From Marinoscillum sp. 108 (GTDB taxonomy: Bacteria; Bacteroidota; Bacteroidia; Cytophagales; Cyclobacteriaceae): a stretch of 64,000 nucleotides of DNA. Both the position numbers and the translations under genes were made by a program. Positions 23,472 through 33,860 of the stretch are shown piece after piece. The first letter of the stretch is position 1; each line of letters opens with the position of its first letter. The notes below the pieces were generated by a model. It worked only from the letters and a program-made list of their open reading frames with translations. It ran no database searches and was not told the DNA's origin. Location: NCBI RefSeq assembly GCF_902506655.1, contig NZ_LR734808.1:682001-746000 (forward strand), written 5' to 3'.

Positions 23472-24204
23472 TTCTATGGTTGGTTATCACTTCTTCTAAG
23501 ACTTGCTGTGCCGCCAGTGCTTCTTTCTCGCCAATGTGTTTATGGATTATGTTCAGAGCTTCACCGAGTTGGTTGGAAGATAAGCCAACCTTCAGGCAGA
23601 TACCGAAATGCCCCCGGAGCATGGGTTCCAGTCCTCCAAGGGTACTAAGGACGGAAATAGTGACTAACTCACGCGCATGGTAGCTGAGCACATCTCTTTC
23701 AAAAATATCTGCAAAGAGATGTTCTTTCAGGAACACATCCATTTCTGGCGAAAACTCTTGATAAGCTGGTTTTGGTCCAAGTTTGGCTTTTGTAAGTTTC
23801 TCCAGAGTTTCGACTCCACGGGTATACTTGTCAGGGGAATCCGGGATAGGGGAAGCTGCATTTCCCCAGGTATCTTCGATTCCCTTCTCCTTTCTTTCAT
23901 CCAGTACTGTCATAAAGGTACGTAGCCCCATTATGCTTCGCGGAAAACCACAGTACGCATATAGATGAACGATCACTTCTTTGATTTCATTGATCGTGAG
24001 TCCGGCATCCAGCCCGCTCGATAAGGCGTCTCTTAGTTGGAGGAGATCGCCTTTGGCCGTAAGAGACGAAATGATCACAATTTGCTCCTGACTTACTGAT
24101 AGTGCATTGGCTCTATTTCCATTTTCAACGGTCTGGCCGGAAGAAAAATTTGAGGCGAGAGCTGATCCTGCAAACATGACAAGCTTTAAGATTTTTAGAA
24201 TCAT
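23458..24204 (-). CDS. Carboxymuconolactone decarboxylase (AhpD-fold) family protein, two domains
   Basis: 248 residues with a likely signal peptide (1-~24). Two CMD/AhpD-like helical repeats: the first with SLTAKGDLLQLRDAL, GLTINEIKEVIVHLYAYCGFPR (residues ~45-110), the second with YHARELVTISVLSTLGGLEPMLRGHFGICLKVGLS (~180-215). The CxxC redox motif of true AhpD is absent; the AYCGFPR form is that of gamma-carboxymuconolactone-decarboxylase relatives. It is coupled with the cupin lipoprotein gene by overlap. The pair is a recurring combination in Bacteroidota redox clusters. Substrate unknown. Confidence 0.87.
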   Translation of the reverse strand: MILKILKLVMFAGSALASNFSSGQTVENGNRANALSVSQEQIVIISSLTAKGDLLQLRDALSSGLDAGLTINEIKEVIVHLYAYCGFPRSIMGLRTFMTVLDERKEKGIEDTWGNAASPIPDSPDKYTRGVETLEKLTKAKLGPKPAYQEFSPEMDVFLKEHLFADIFERDVLSYHARELVTISVLSTLGGLEPMLRGHFGICLKVGLSSNQLGEALNIIHKHIGEKEALAAQQVLEEVITNHRNDEH

Positions 24205-24216
24205 TGGTTTATCTCA

Positions 24217-25685
<1,469 letters not shown>

Positions 25686-25696
25686 AAAGTTTGGTA

Positions 25697-26143
25697 TTAA
25701 TGTTCAATTTGATGAGTATCACGGACACTGCTGAAAGTGAGGTCCAAAAGTTGCCAGCTGTCTGATTGTTTCTGGTAAACCTCCGTAGCTGTAAACTCAT
25801 TGGACACATCGTTGCCACGCACGTGTGCTTCCAGTGTGATGCGACTCCATACAATGACTGTGTTGCCAAAGCGCTTGACATCCACATCATGCACGATGGT
25901 GTTTTTATACCAAATGCTTCCACTCTCAATGATTTCCAGTTCCCGGTCCTTTTTCCAGGATCCGCTCATGTGTACAAACTTGGATTCCTCGTGAAACAAC
26001 GATGCCAGCTCTTCCACATTTTTATCGGCCATCCATGCCCATTTTTGTTTGGATAAGTTGATCATCTCGGTATCGTCACTTTGGGCATATGTCCATAGAG
26101 TGGTGCCCAGGATCATCGCCAGGCAGATCAAAAGTTTCTTCAT
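25697..26143 (-). CDS. SnoaL/DUF4440-like periplasmic protein B
   Basis: 148 residues from ATG 26143, where a good signal peptide begins (MKKLLICLAMILGTTLWTYA); a longer frame from 26167 is less likely. NTF2-like fold with QKWAWMADKNVEELASLFHEESKFVHMSGSW and ESGSIWYKNTIVHDVDVKRFGNTVIVWSRITL. It is a tandem paralog of the following gene, 11 bases apart, so a local duplication. It is the first gene of the oxidoreductase cluster and faces the divergent AraC regulator at 26324. Role inferred only from the neighbourhood. Confidence 0.87.
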   Translation of the reverse strand: MKKLLICLAMILGTTLWTYAQSDDTEMINLSKQKWAWMADKNVEELASLFHEESKFVHMSGSWKKDRELEIIESGSIWYKNTIVHDVDVKRFGNTVIVWSRITLEAHVRGNDVSNEFTATEVYQKQSDSWQLLDLTFSSVRDTHQIEH

Positions 26144-26239
26144 TTGAATGGTGTTTAAGTGTCGCATCTAGTTTGGGTTTAGTGTTTGAATCGACTATGC
26201 AATTTTACGAGTTGATTCTATGGAAGTTAGTAGATACAT

Positions 26240-26253
26240 TACGGTTATCCGTA
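26240..26253. promoter_or_regulatory. Inverted repeat in the divergent promoter region (candidate AraC site)
   Basis: TACGG-TTAT-CCGTA lies between the divergent SnoaL-like gene (starts 26143) and AraC gene (starts 26324). It is the clearest symmetric element in this 180-base gap and a plausible operator, though AraC proteins more often use direct repeats. Confidence 0.35.
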
Positions 26254-26323
26254 CCATAATCACTGATTGAGCTACACATATTCCTCTAGGTGATGTAGTT
26301 TAGAATTCGTAAAAGCACATGAT

Positions 26324-27220
26324 ATGAGCGATCAGAAAAATTTCGATAGTATCAAAGCCTACAATGATTTTAATAATCATCCCACTTTACACCCGCTGGT
26401 GAGTGTTCTTGATTTTTCCAAGGCCAACCCCAGACACGGGTACAAAATGTCTTTTGGGATCTATTCCATTTTCCTGAAGGATGTAAAATGCGGGGATCTT
26501 GTGTACGGCAAGAATACGTACGACTATCAGGAGGGTACGCTGGTTTTTGTGGGGCCGGGTCAGGTGGTGGATGTGAGCAACAAAACAGATATTTATCAGC
26601 CGTCAGGTAGGGGGTTAACCTTTCATCCCGATTTGATATTAGGAACCCCATTGGCCAGACAAATTGACGAGTACGGTTTTTTCTCTTACAACCTGAGCGA
26701 GGCGCTGCACCTCTCGCCGGAGGAGCAACAGACCATCGTGGACTGCTTCCTGAAAATTGAAAATGAATTGAAACGGCCGGTAGATAAGCACAGCAGAAAG
26801 TTGATCGCCTCCAATATTGGGTTGCTTCTGGACTACTGTGAGCGCTTCTATGATCGACAGTTCATTACCAGAGCGCACGTGAACAACGGCATTCTGGGAA
26901 GGTTTGAAGAATCCCTGAATAATTACTTCGCTTCGGAAAAGCCCTATTCGTTAGGTCTTCCTTCTGTAAGCTACTTTGCTGATGAGCTGCACCTTTCTGT
27001 CAATTATTTTGGAGATATGATCAAGAAGGAGACAGGCCGATCTGCGCAGGAATCCATTCAGACGAAGTTGATCGAGATTGCCAAAGACAAGATTTTCGGG
27101 TCAGAAAAATCTGTTAAGGAAATCGCATTCGAACTGGGCTTCAAATACCCACAGCACTTCTCCCGGTTATTCAAAAAACGCGTGGGCTACACACCACAGG
27201 AATATAGGCAATTGAACTGA
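26324..27220 (+). CDS. AraC family transcriptional regulator, divergent to the oxidoreductase cluster
   Basis: 298 residues. Residues ~40-185 form the cupin-like N-terminal domain of the Bacteroidota-type AraC regulators (GYKMSFGIYSIFLK, GTLVFVGPGQV). The C-terminal double HTH (about 200-298) has LPSVSYFADELHLSVNYFGDMIKKETG and the classic VKEIAFELGFKYPQHFSRLFKKRVGYTPQEYR. It reads away from the eight-gene oxidoreductase cluster across a 180-base gap, which makes it the likely regulator of that cluster. The effector molecule may be the cluster's substrate, an inference from position. Confidence 0.93.
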   Translation: MSDQKNFDSIKAYNDFNNHPTLHPLVSVLDFSKANPRHGYKMSFGIYSIFLKDVKCGDLVYGKNTYDYQEGTLVFVGPGQVVDVSNKTDIYQPSGRGLTFHPDLILGTPLARQIDEYGFFSYNLSEALHLSPEEQQTIVDCFLKIENELKRPVDKHSRKLIASNIGLLLDYCERFYDRQFITRAHVNNGILGRFEESLNNYFASEKPYSLGLPSVSYFADELHLSVNYFGDMIKKETGRSAQESIQTKLIEIAKDKIFGSEKSVKEIAFELGFKYPQHFSRLFKKRVGYTPQEYRQLN

Positions 27221-27307
27221 CCAACAATGTCGTATATCTGGTTTGTACCGGAATGCGAAATTTGATTTCAAGTTTCCAAGTAAATTGTAGCAAAACCCTT
27301 TGAAAGA

Positions 27308-27721
27308 ATGCCAGACATTGAGATTTTTGCCGGGATGACCGGAGTAAAGTCTTTTATAATCGCCATAATTATCCTTGCCAATATGGGAAGTGCGCTGGTG
27401 ACTCCTTTGGTCTATCTGGATTTTGAGATGCGCAGAGATTACATCTCCCGGGTGCTGTGTGTAGAGCGAAAGCAACCCATCACTGTATGTGGGGGGAGTT
27501 GCTACCTGGCTGCACAGCTGGACAAAGCCCAGGAGCATCAGGAAAAATCCAAACAACTCACTCCCAAAAGTTTTACCTTCTTCTTTTCAGAAACCAGGCA
27601 CATCGAGTGGGAGGTTGATCAACTGGCACTCGCTCAGGATTTAACTTTTTCACATCTAAGTGAGGACTTTCCCAAATCACGTTTGGCGTTCGATATATTT
27701 CATCCACCCCGGATAGGATAA
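27308..27721 (+). CDS. Small membrane protein with CxxxC motif, copper-cluster associated
   Basis: 137 residues; a start at 27335 (MTGVKSFIIAI) gives a cleaner signal/TM helix. After the N-terminal hydrophobic segment comes LVYLDFEMRRDYISRVLCVERKQPITVCGGSCYLAAQL. It matches the Bacteroidota family whose members read roughly ...DYI.EVLC.NKDKP...C.GKCYL...L and lie beside metal-handling genes. The cysteine trio looks like a metal- or redox-active site. It precedes the MbnP, MbnH and CDVCGC-barrel genes in the same direction, 107 bases upstream, and is likely part of the same copper-related unit. Function unproven. Confidence 0.75.
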   Translation: MPDIEIFAGMTGVKSFIIAIIILANMGSALVTPLVYLDFEMRRDYISRVLCVERKQPITVCGGSCYLAAQLDKAQEHQEKSKQLTPKSFTFFFSETRHIEWEVDQLALAQDLTFSHLSEDFPKSRLAFDIFHPPRIG

Positions 27722-27828
27722 ACTCAATCCCCCATTTATTGTAGTTTTTGGAGTCTTCCAGGGCATGGTTATGTCATGTCCGTCAGGCTCCCATATCCAA
27801 TTTTACCATTTAAGAATTATCGAAAGCG

Positions 27829-28692
27829 ATGAAAATATTGAAACTGATGGCGATGGTTTCGCTAACAACGCTGCTATGGTCTTGCGGCAGTGATGATGAG
27901 GTTAATCCTGATGAGTTTGGCACCTTTCAGCTGTATTTTGAAAATAAGGTGGGTGCCAATAGCATCACGCTGAGAGCCCCTGGTTCTACCGACTATGATT
28001 ACGAAACTTCCGACGGGGAGCCATTCAACCTTTCCAGTCTCGGGTATTATGTGAGCAAAATCACTTTGGAGGGCCCAAATGGCGAGTACTTTCAGGATGA
28101 AATAAGTGTGAATGCTGATGAAGCGAAAGGATACTACCTCCTGAAGGAGAGCAACTCCATTTCACGCAATATTCTACTGGAAAAGGTGCCTGCCGGCACT
28201 TACGATCGGATCACTTTTACCATAGGGGTAGAGGAAGACGGAATGAAAGAAGGGGCCGCAGGTGGCGTATTGGATCCTGCTGCCGGAGCCTGGTTTTGGA
28301 ATTGGAATGCAGGTTATATCGGGCTGATGATGGAAGGTACTGCAGAGCATTCAGGTCAGGCTTACGTAGACCATGGAAATGGAGTAGAGGTGCTTGAAAA
28401 GACCTTTGGTTTCCATGTAGGTGGTTGGAAGGATGTAACTGATAATGAGAATTTTGTCAATAATATCAAGACAATCACTTTAGAGTTTGGGACCACTGTC
28501 ACGGTGAACCCGCACCTATCTCCATTGGCACATCTGATCACAGATGTGCTGAAGGTATTGGACGGAGCAGAAGTGGATTTTAGCACGACCTATTCTATCC
28601 ATTCCCCAAAAGGAGGTAAGGTGTTGGCTGATCAGCTTTTGAATGCTTTTAGTGTACATCACGTGCACCAGAGTACCAGTAGTCATGATTGA
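27829..28692 (+). CDS. mbnP: MbnP family copper-binding lipoprotein
   Basis: 287 residues with a lipoprotein signal (lipobox LWSC, Cys19). The mature body matches MbnP: FQLYFENKVGANSITL at the start, FNLSSLGYYVSKITL, VPAGTYDRITFTIGVEE, the conserved tryptophan segment AWFWNWNAGYIGLMMEG, and FGFHVGG. In the characterised methanotroph MbnP, a tryptophan is oxidised to kynurenine by MbnH and takes part in copper binding; the W-rich segment here could supply it. The end is His-rich (SVHHVHQST...SHD). The next gene, encoding the MbnH-like enzyme, starts inside its last codons. Outer-membrane or periplasmic lipoprotein. Confidence 0.88.
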   Translation: MKILKLMAMVSLTTLLWSCGSDDEVNPDEFGTFQLYFENKVGANSITLRAPGSTDYDYETSDGEPFNLSSLGYYVSKITLEGPNGEYFQDEISVNADEAKGYYLLKESNSISRNILLEKVPAGTYDRITFTIGVEEDGMKEGAAGGVLDPAAGAWFWNWNAGYIGLMMEGTAEHSGQAYVDHGNGVEVLEKTFGFHVGGWKDVTDNENFVNNIKTITLEFGTTVTVNPHLSPLAHLITDVLKVLDGAEVDFSTTYSIHSPKGGKVLADQLLNAFSVHHVHQSTSSHD

Positions 28693-29734
28693 TCTCTTGA
28701 AAAAGTACCCGGCATACAGCTGGGTACTTCTTTTGATTTTAGGGAGTTGTAGCGGAGAAAGCATAGATCCCGGGGAGGAGTTCTACAAGTTCGAAAAGCC
28801 TGCGCATTTCCCCGAGCCTACATATACCTTTGAAAACAACCCGGTAACCAAAGAAGGTTTTGAATTGGGGCGGCGCCTTTTTTTTGACCCTATTCTTTCG
28901 AGAGACAAAAGTGTGTCCTGCAACAATTGTCATCAACAGTCGCGCGCATTTGCAGACATGCCTCTGCACGGCATGAGCATTGGGGTGGACAATCAGGCAG
29001 GCTTTCGAAATGCGCCCATGCTGGCGAACCTGGCTTTCATGAGAGAGTTCTTTTGGGATGGCGGGGTAAGCCATCTGGATTTCGTGCCAATTAATGCGAT
29101 CGAGTCGGATGTGGAAATGGATGAGTCTCTGGCCAATGTGGTGAGCAAGCTCAATCAGGATGATCGATACCCCGGATTGTTCAAAGAAGCCTTTGGCGTG
29201 GATGAGGTCACTTCTCCTTATCTGTTGTATGCGCTTTCTCAGTTTACCCTCCTGATGGTATCTGCTAATTCCAGGTATGACCAATACATCCTTGGAAAAG
29301 GTGAGCTGTCTACGGAGGAGCTTGAGGGGATGCAGCTATTCGATCAGAAATGTGCTACTTGTCATTCTGGAGAACTGTTCACAGATTTTTCCTATAAAAA
29401 CAATGGACTCAGTAGTTCATTCAAAGATCTTGGTCGTGGGGCAATTACCGAGGATGAGGCGGACTATGGGAAGTTTAGGGTACCAAGTCTGAGGAATGCG
29501 GAGATCACTGCCCCGTACATGCATAATGCCCGGTTTTCTACCCTGGAAGAAGTGCTGAATCATTACGAGCAGGGAATTAAAGGCTCGCCTACATTGGATC
29601 CCATTTTCATGGAAGATGGCAAGGTGAAGGGGATTGCACTTACGGAGGACGAAAAAATAAAGATCATTTCATTTATCAAAACATTAACGGACAGAGACCT
29701 GATCTCGGATCCAAAATTTCAAAATCATGACTAA
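28685..29734 (+). CDS. mbnH: MbnH/MauG-type di-haem cytochrome c peroxidase family lipoprotein
   Basis: 349 residues from ATG 28685, overlapping the MbnP gene by 8 bases; a longer frame from 28643 is rejected because the lipoprotein signal (LLLILGSC) begins at the shorter start. Two haem c sites are visible: CNNCHQ (about residue 78) and CATCHS (about residue 224), with distal/axial regions FWDGGVSHLDF and FRVPSLRNAEITAPYMHNARF, as in bacterial cytochrome c peroxidases and MauG. Together with MbnP upstream this is the MbnP-MbnH arrangement, so tryptophan oxidation of MbnP is the likely job. Periplasmic. Confidence 0.88.
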   Translation: MIDLLKKYPAYSWVLLLILGSCSGESIDPGEEFYKFEKPAHFPEPTYTFENNPVTKEGFELGRRLFFDPILSRDKSVSCNNCHQQSRAFADMPLHGMSIGVDNQAGFRNAPMLANLAFMREFFWDGGVSHLDFVPINAIESDVEMDESLANVVSKLNQDDRYPGLFKEAFGVDEVTSPYLLYALSQFTLLMVSANSRYDQYILGKGELSTEELEGMQLFDQKCATCHSGELFTDFSYKNNGLSSSFKDLGRGAITEDEADYGKFRVPSLRNAEITAPYMHNARFSTLEEVLNHYEQGIKGSPTLDPIFMEDGKVKGIALTEDEKIKIISFIKTLTDRDLISDPKFQNHD

Positions 29735-30668
29735 ACACCTTTACCTATTCATTTTGGCCGTTATGCTGAGCCTGAGCGGTCGGGCCTGCGATGTTTGCGG
29801 ATGCAGCTTGTCGGGGCTTTATTTTGGTTTTCTACCCAACCAGAACACTCATTTTGTGGGTGTAAAATATAGCCATGCCTCCTTTAGTGCGTCGATCGAT
29901 AACGATGGGTATTACTATGAAGATGAACATTCAGAAGATACCTATCAGCGCTATGACCTGATGGGCAGGTTCAGCCTCGCAGAGCGCTTTCAGGTGCGCT
30001 ACCTGATGCCCTACATGATCAATAATATGGAGGGTTCTCATCAAACTGTACACTCTGAGGGAGTAGGTGATCCGGTAGTGGTCATTTACTATTCACCGTT
30101 CAATACCGGGAATGATTTCAGTCGGGCGATCATGCATTCGCTGAATGTGGGCGCAGGACTGAAGGTGCCTGTGGGTGAATTTGATAAAGAAGATAACGGG
30201 GAGCTGGTCAATCGTAATTTTCAGCTCGGATCAGGAAGCCTTGATTATGTACTTTCTGCTAATTATACCATTCGTCATGGAAATCTTGGGATCAATGCAG
30301 AGACCTCTTTTAAGATGAATACCCCCAACACTCAGGCCTATCGTTTCGGCAATCAATTTAACCTGAGTGGGAATGCCTTCTACTACCTTGAAATGAAGAA
30401 GGTCTCACTGGTTCCGTTTGCAGGGGTCTATTATGAGGCTGCGGATCGGCATAAATATCATGACATCATAGAGGCCAATACCGGGGGTAGTTCTCTCCTG
30501 GGTACTTTTGGTGTTCAGCTTTTTGCCGGAAGGGTGACTACCAATGTTCAGTATCAGGTGCCCCTCATACAATCTTTCAACACCGATGACTTTGCTGAGA
30601 TTGAAGGCGGAAACAGGCTCACAGTGGGGCTCTACTACAGCTTTTCATTCAAAAACAACCAAATGTAA
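29727..30668 (+). CDS. Outer-membrane beta-barrel protein with CDVCGC motif
   Basis: 313 residues. A signal peptide ends just before RACDVCGCSLSGLYFGFLP, a metal-like CxxCxC motif found in Bacteroidota porin-like proteins beside MbnP/MbnH genes. The remainder is a series of amphipathic strands (HFVGVKYSHASFSAS, FQVRYLMPYMINN, SLNVGAGLKVPVGEF, LVPFAGVYYEAADRH), ending with LTVGLYYSFSF, consistent with an outer-membrane barrel. It overlaps the MbnH-like gene by 8 bases. Suggested role: copper or copper-complex passage across the outer membrane, an inference from motif and neighbours. Confidence 0.82.
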   Translation: MTKHLYLFILAVMLSLSGRACDVCGCSLSGLYFGFLPNQNTHFVGVKYSHASFSASIDNDGYYYEDEHSEDTYQRYDLMGRFSLAERFQVRYLMPYMINNMEGSHQTVHSEGVGDPVVVIYYSPFNTGNDFSRAIMHSLNVGAGLKVPVGEFDKEDNGELVNRNFQLGSGSLDYVLSANYTIRHGNLGINAETSFKMNTPNTQAYRFGNQFNLSGNAFYYLEMKKVSLVPFAGVYYEAADRHKYHDIIEANTGGSSLLGTFGVQLFAGRVTTNVQYQVPLIQSFNTDDFAEIEGGNRLTVGLYYSFSFKNNQM

Positions 30669-30689
30669 GAGGAGGATGATCCCTTAGCA

Positions 30690-30711
30690 GACTGCCCTCA
30701 TTGGGGCGGTC
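30690..30711. terminator. Hairpin between convergent genes
   Basis: GACTGCCCT (30690-30698) pairs with GGGGCGGTC (30703-30711), with two G-T wobbles and a CATT loop, between the barrel gene (+) and the decarboxylase gene (-), overlapping the latter's stop. There is no T-run, so it may be a weak or bidirectional terminator. Confidence 0.4.
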
Positions 30712-32125
30712 ACAGCACGACGGATTGGATGCCCTGAATCACCTGATTCATCTCTTCTTTCACGATTTGAACATCCGCAGCGGTTGTTCGCCAATTGACT
30801 AGTGCTGCCCTGATACCGGCCCTGCCATTGAAGGACGTGGGGGTCATGAATACTTTTCCTCCATCATTGAGTTTGGACAAGAAGGTATTCACATCTGCCT
30901 CGCTGCCATTTTTCAGAGTAAAACAGACAGTATTCAGGCGAGTGGGTGCCAGTAGTTCAAAGGCCTCACTGTCCGCTATGAATTGTCCCAGCTCCTGAGC
31001 CATGTCGATGGTGCGCTCTACGATCTCCCGATACCCCTCCTTGCCATATGCAACAAGGCTAAACCATGCCGCCAGGGCCTTGAAGCGCCTCGAGTTTTCC
31101 GGAAGAAAATTGAGGTAGTTGAAATTTTCGTTCGGGTCTCCCAGGTAGGGGGCGTTGGAGTTTTGAAAAGTGTCCACCTGATGCAATGTGTGCTCTTTTC
31201 GGGTAAAGAAAAAAGCGCTCTCATACGGCACATTGAGCCACTTGTGACCATCTATGGTAATGCTGTCTGCACGTTCCCAGCCTTCAATGAGGTGCTTGTG
31301 CTTGGGACTGACGGCTGCAAATCCGCCGAAAGCCGCATCGATATGCCACCAAAAGTCGTGTTTCTCCCTGAGTGCGGAGATCGCTTTCATGTCGTCAAAG
31401 TCCACGGTATTGACGGTGCCACCACTGGAGATCAGAATGAAGGGCTCACCGTCGAGCTGATGGATGGCCTCTTCCAGCTTGCTGATGTCGATCGCCTCAC
31501 GCGTGGGGTTGATGGTGGGTATCCTGGTCACCTGGCTACTGCCGATCCCCAGCATGGAGAGGGCTTTGATGGAAGAGGAGTGTGGCACTGCCGAGAGTAT
31601 GTGGATGGGCCTGGAAATACCCGATTTAGCAATGTCATAACCTTGCTTTCCACCCACCCACTGCCGGGCAGCTCCCAGACAGGTGAAGTTGGACATGGTG
31701 GCTCCGGTGACGAACCCACCCATAAAGTCATCGGGCAGATCGAATAACTCCAGCAGAAGCCGGATGGTTTCGAACTCTACGATCGCTGAGACATCCCCAT
31801 GGCCCTTGGTGGTCTGGGTGTTTTGGTCATAGATGGTGGCCAGGAGATCACCCATGAGCGCAGCAGGAGTAGAACCGCCGGTGACAAAGCCCCAGTACCG
31901 TGGCCCGGATGAGGCGACCATTAAGGATTCAAAGCGGTTGATGAACTCATACAACGCTCCTTCGCCACCCACCCCAGATGTGCTTAGGGTCCTTTCCGCA
32001 GGTGGATCAAAAGACACTGAGGTGGGCGTTTGATCCAAATTGGACAAGTAAGTCAATCCTTGTAACAGGGTGTCGCTCAGGAGTTTATTGAGGGTGAGCA
32101 AATCTTCTTTCAGGATAGTATTCAT
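30710..32125 (-). CDS. PLP-dependent group II decarboxylase
   Basis: 471 residues from ATG 32125; the frame is open to 32176 but the family N-terminus fits the later start. Fold type I PLP enzyme of the aromatic amino acid / glutamate decarboxylase group: GGSTPAALMGDLLATIYDQN, FVTGATMSNFTCLGAARQW (cofactor cradle), WWHIDAAFGGFAAV with the Asp binding the pyridine, and SITIDGHKWLNVPYE with the Schiff-base Lys. Substrate amino acid cannot be fixed by eye. The MocR-type regulator gene lies 54 bases upstream in the same direction, so the pair may be regulated by PLP or an amino compound. Confidence 0.9.
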   Translation of the reverse strand: MNTILKEDLLTLNKLLSDTLLQGLTYLSNLDQTPTSVSFDPPAERTLSTSGVGGEGALYEFINRFESLMVASSGPRYWGFVTGGSTPAALMGDLLATIYDQNTQTTKGHGDVSAIVEFETIRLLLELFDLPDDFMGGFVTGATMSNFTCLGAARQWVGGKQGYDIAKSGISRPIHILSAVPHSSSIKALSMLGIGSSQVTRIPTINPTREAIDISKLEEAIHQLDGEPFILISSGGTVNTVDFDDMKAISALREKHDFWWHIDAAFGGFAAVSPKHKHLIEGWERADSITIDGHKWLNVPYESAFFFTRKEHTLHQVDTFQNSNAPYLGDPNENFNYLNFLPENSRRFKALAAWFSLVAYGKEGYREIVERTIDMAQELGQFIADSEAFELLAPTRLNTVCFTLKNGSEADVNTFLSKLNDGGKVFMTPTSFNGRAGIRAALVNWRTTAADVQIVKEEMNQVIQGIQSVVL

Positions 32126-32179
32126 GGTTGGATGTGTTTTAGACCTAAAATTTATTTTCGTTTCATAATGCTCCAATAA

Positions 32180-33601
32180 TCAAAGCGTTGCAGCCAGGCT
32201 GCCCAGCTTTTTGAGGGCCTGATCTACCGCCTCGTCAAAAGGTTTGCCGAAGCTGATTCGGAAGTAGTTTTTATAATCAGCCCGGGCGAAGAACATCTGA
32301 CCCGGAGCTATGACAATGCCTGCTTTAACGCCCACCTGGTAGAGTTTCAGTGCGTTTTTATTCTTGGAAAGCTCCAGCCAAAGGACGAATCCGCCCTGAG
32401 GATTAGAACTCGCGATTTTTCCCGGGAAGTAATCGAAGATGGCCCGCTTATACTGCAGGTGCTGTGTTTTGAGGGCACTTCTGAGTTTTTTCAGATAAAA
32501 ATCATACCGGCCATGGGTCAGGAAGTGGGCAATAACTGCCTGGCTGATGGAGGAAGTGGAGATGTTGGTGACATATTTTCGCTGGACAAATTCCTCGTGA
32601 AACCGGCCCGGAATGCACCAGCCCACACGAAAACCCGGAGCGAGGGTTTTGGAAAAGGAGGAGCAGTAAATGACCCATCCGTCTTCATCAAAGCTTTTGC
32701 AATTTTTGGGTCGCGGTTCTGAAAAGTAGAGCTCCCCGTAGATGTCATCCTCTATGATAGGAATCTGATGCTCAGTGGCCATGGCCACCAGGCGCTGCTT
32801 GTTTTCATCAGGAACCAATGAGCCGGTGGGGTTATTGAAGTTGGGTATCACCACAATGGCTTTAAGGTCCTGATGATGTATGACTTGCTCCAGGTCATCG
32901 AGGGAGATACCGGTGGTCGGGTCAGCAGGGATTTCTACGATTTTCAGTTTTAGGTGCTGGATCAGTTGTAACAATCCATAATAAACCGGGCTCTCCAGTG
33001 CAATCGTATCTCCGGGCTTGGTGAGTATGCTCAGACTGAGGGCAATGGCCTCCATGCATCCATTGGTGATAACCACCTCACTTTCAGCTATGACGCAGCC
33101 CCAGTTCAATCCAAACTGGCAGATGCTTCGCTTGAGTCCCGGATGACCGGTGGTGTTTTCATAAGCAGTAGCTGCCCGGGGGTCGTTCAGGTAGCTCTTT
33201 TGAATGCTCTTCTTGAGGCCACCGATAGGTAAAAGCTCGGTAGAGGGTACTGCGGTACTCAGATCGAGATGGTCCGGGTGGGAGAGTTTGGTGGCTAAAA
33301 ATTCCAGGATCAGGGCCTGGTTGGAAACCTCACAGGCATCTTCGTTTAGCAGCTGACTGCTTGGTGGCTCTGAGTCCTGGAGGTGATACCTGACATAGTA
33401 GCCCGATTTTGGTCGGCATTCGATTAACCCTTCCGACTCCAGGTGGTAGTAAGCTTTGAATACGCTCGCATTGCTGACACCCAGCTCACGACTTGTCTGC
33501 CGGATGGATTGTAGCCGGTCCCCGGTTCGAAGTGAACCCAGCCTGATGGCGTCCCGAATATTATCGGCGATGGCTTCATATTTAAATCTGTTTTCCTGCA
33601 T
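32180..33601 (-). CDS. MocR/PdxR-type GntR regulator with aminotransferase domain
   Basis: 473 residues. The N-terminal winged helix (residues ~8-75) has LRTGDRLQSIRQTSRELGVS and LESEGLIECRPKSGYYV. The remaining ~370 residues form a fold type I aminotransferase domain with VVITNGCMEAIALSL, VIPNFNNPTGSLVP, IIEDDIYGELYF and the PLP lysine in YCSSFSKTLAPGFRVGW. This architecture defines MocR-family regulators, which use PLP or PLP-amino acid adducts as signals. It lies directly upstream of the PLP-dependent decarboxylase in the same direction, suggesting control of that gene. It could be an active aminotransferase as well. Confidence 0.93.
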   Translation of the reverse strand: MQENRFKYEAIADNIRDAIRLGSLRTGDRLQSIRQTSRELGVSNASVFKAYYHLESEGLIECRPKSGYYVRYHLQDSEPPSSQLLNEDACEVSNQALILEFLATKLSHPDHLDLSTAVPSTELLPIGGLKKSIQKSYLNDPRAATAYENTTGHPGLKRSICQFGLNWGCVIAESEVVITNGCMEAIALSLSILTKPGDTIALESPVYYGLLQLIQHLKLKIVEIPADPTTGISLDDLEQVIHHQDLKAIVVIPNFNNPTGSLVPDENKQRLVAMATEHQIPIIEDDIYGELYFSEPRPKNCKSFDEDGWVIYCSSFSKTLAPGFRVGWCIPGRFHEEFVQRKYVTNISTSSISQAVIAHFLTHGRYDFYLKKLRSALKTQHLQYKRAIFDYFPGKIASSNPQGGFVLWLELSKNKNALKLYQVGVKAGIVIAPGQMFFARADYKNYFRISFGKPFDEAVDQALKKLGSLAATL

Positions 33602-33860
33602 ACGAACAGTTGGGTTTTTCTAGATATAAACCAGGACAGATCAAAATAAACGAATGCTGAGCGCTTGTGGATACCTGAACCCCTTAAAACTCAACTGATC
33701 CGGTCAAATTATTCAAAACTGTAACTGTTTGATGTGTGTGTCATGGTGATGGAAACGAACATGCCATAAAAATGCTCCCGTTGTAAATGATGGGTTTTGA
33801 TCTTACCTTTAGTGATCAGTCTGGTATGAACTGAAACTGTTTTAACCCAACCACATCGCC

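Noticed and set aside
30983-31747. 254-residue frame antisense to the PLP decarboxylase
   Set aside because: The opposite strand has intact PLP-enzyme motifs; this is a shadow frame of a GC-rich gene.
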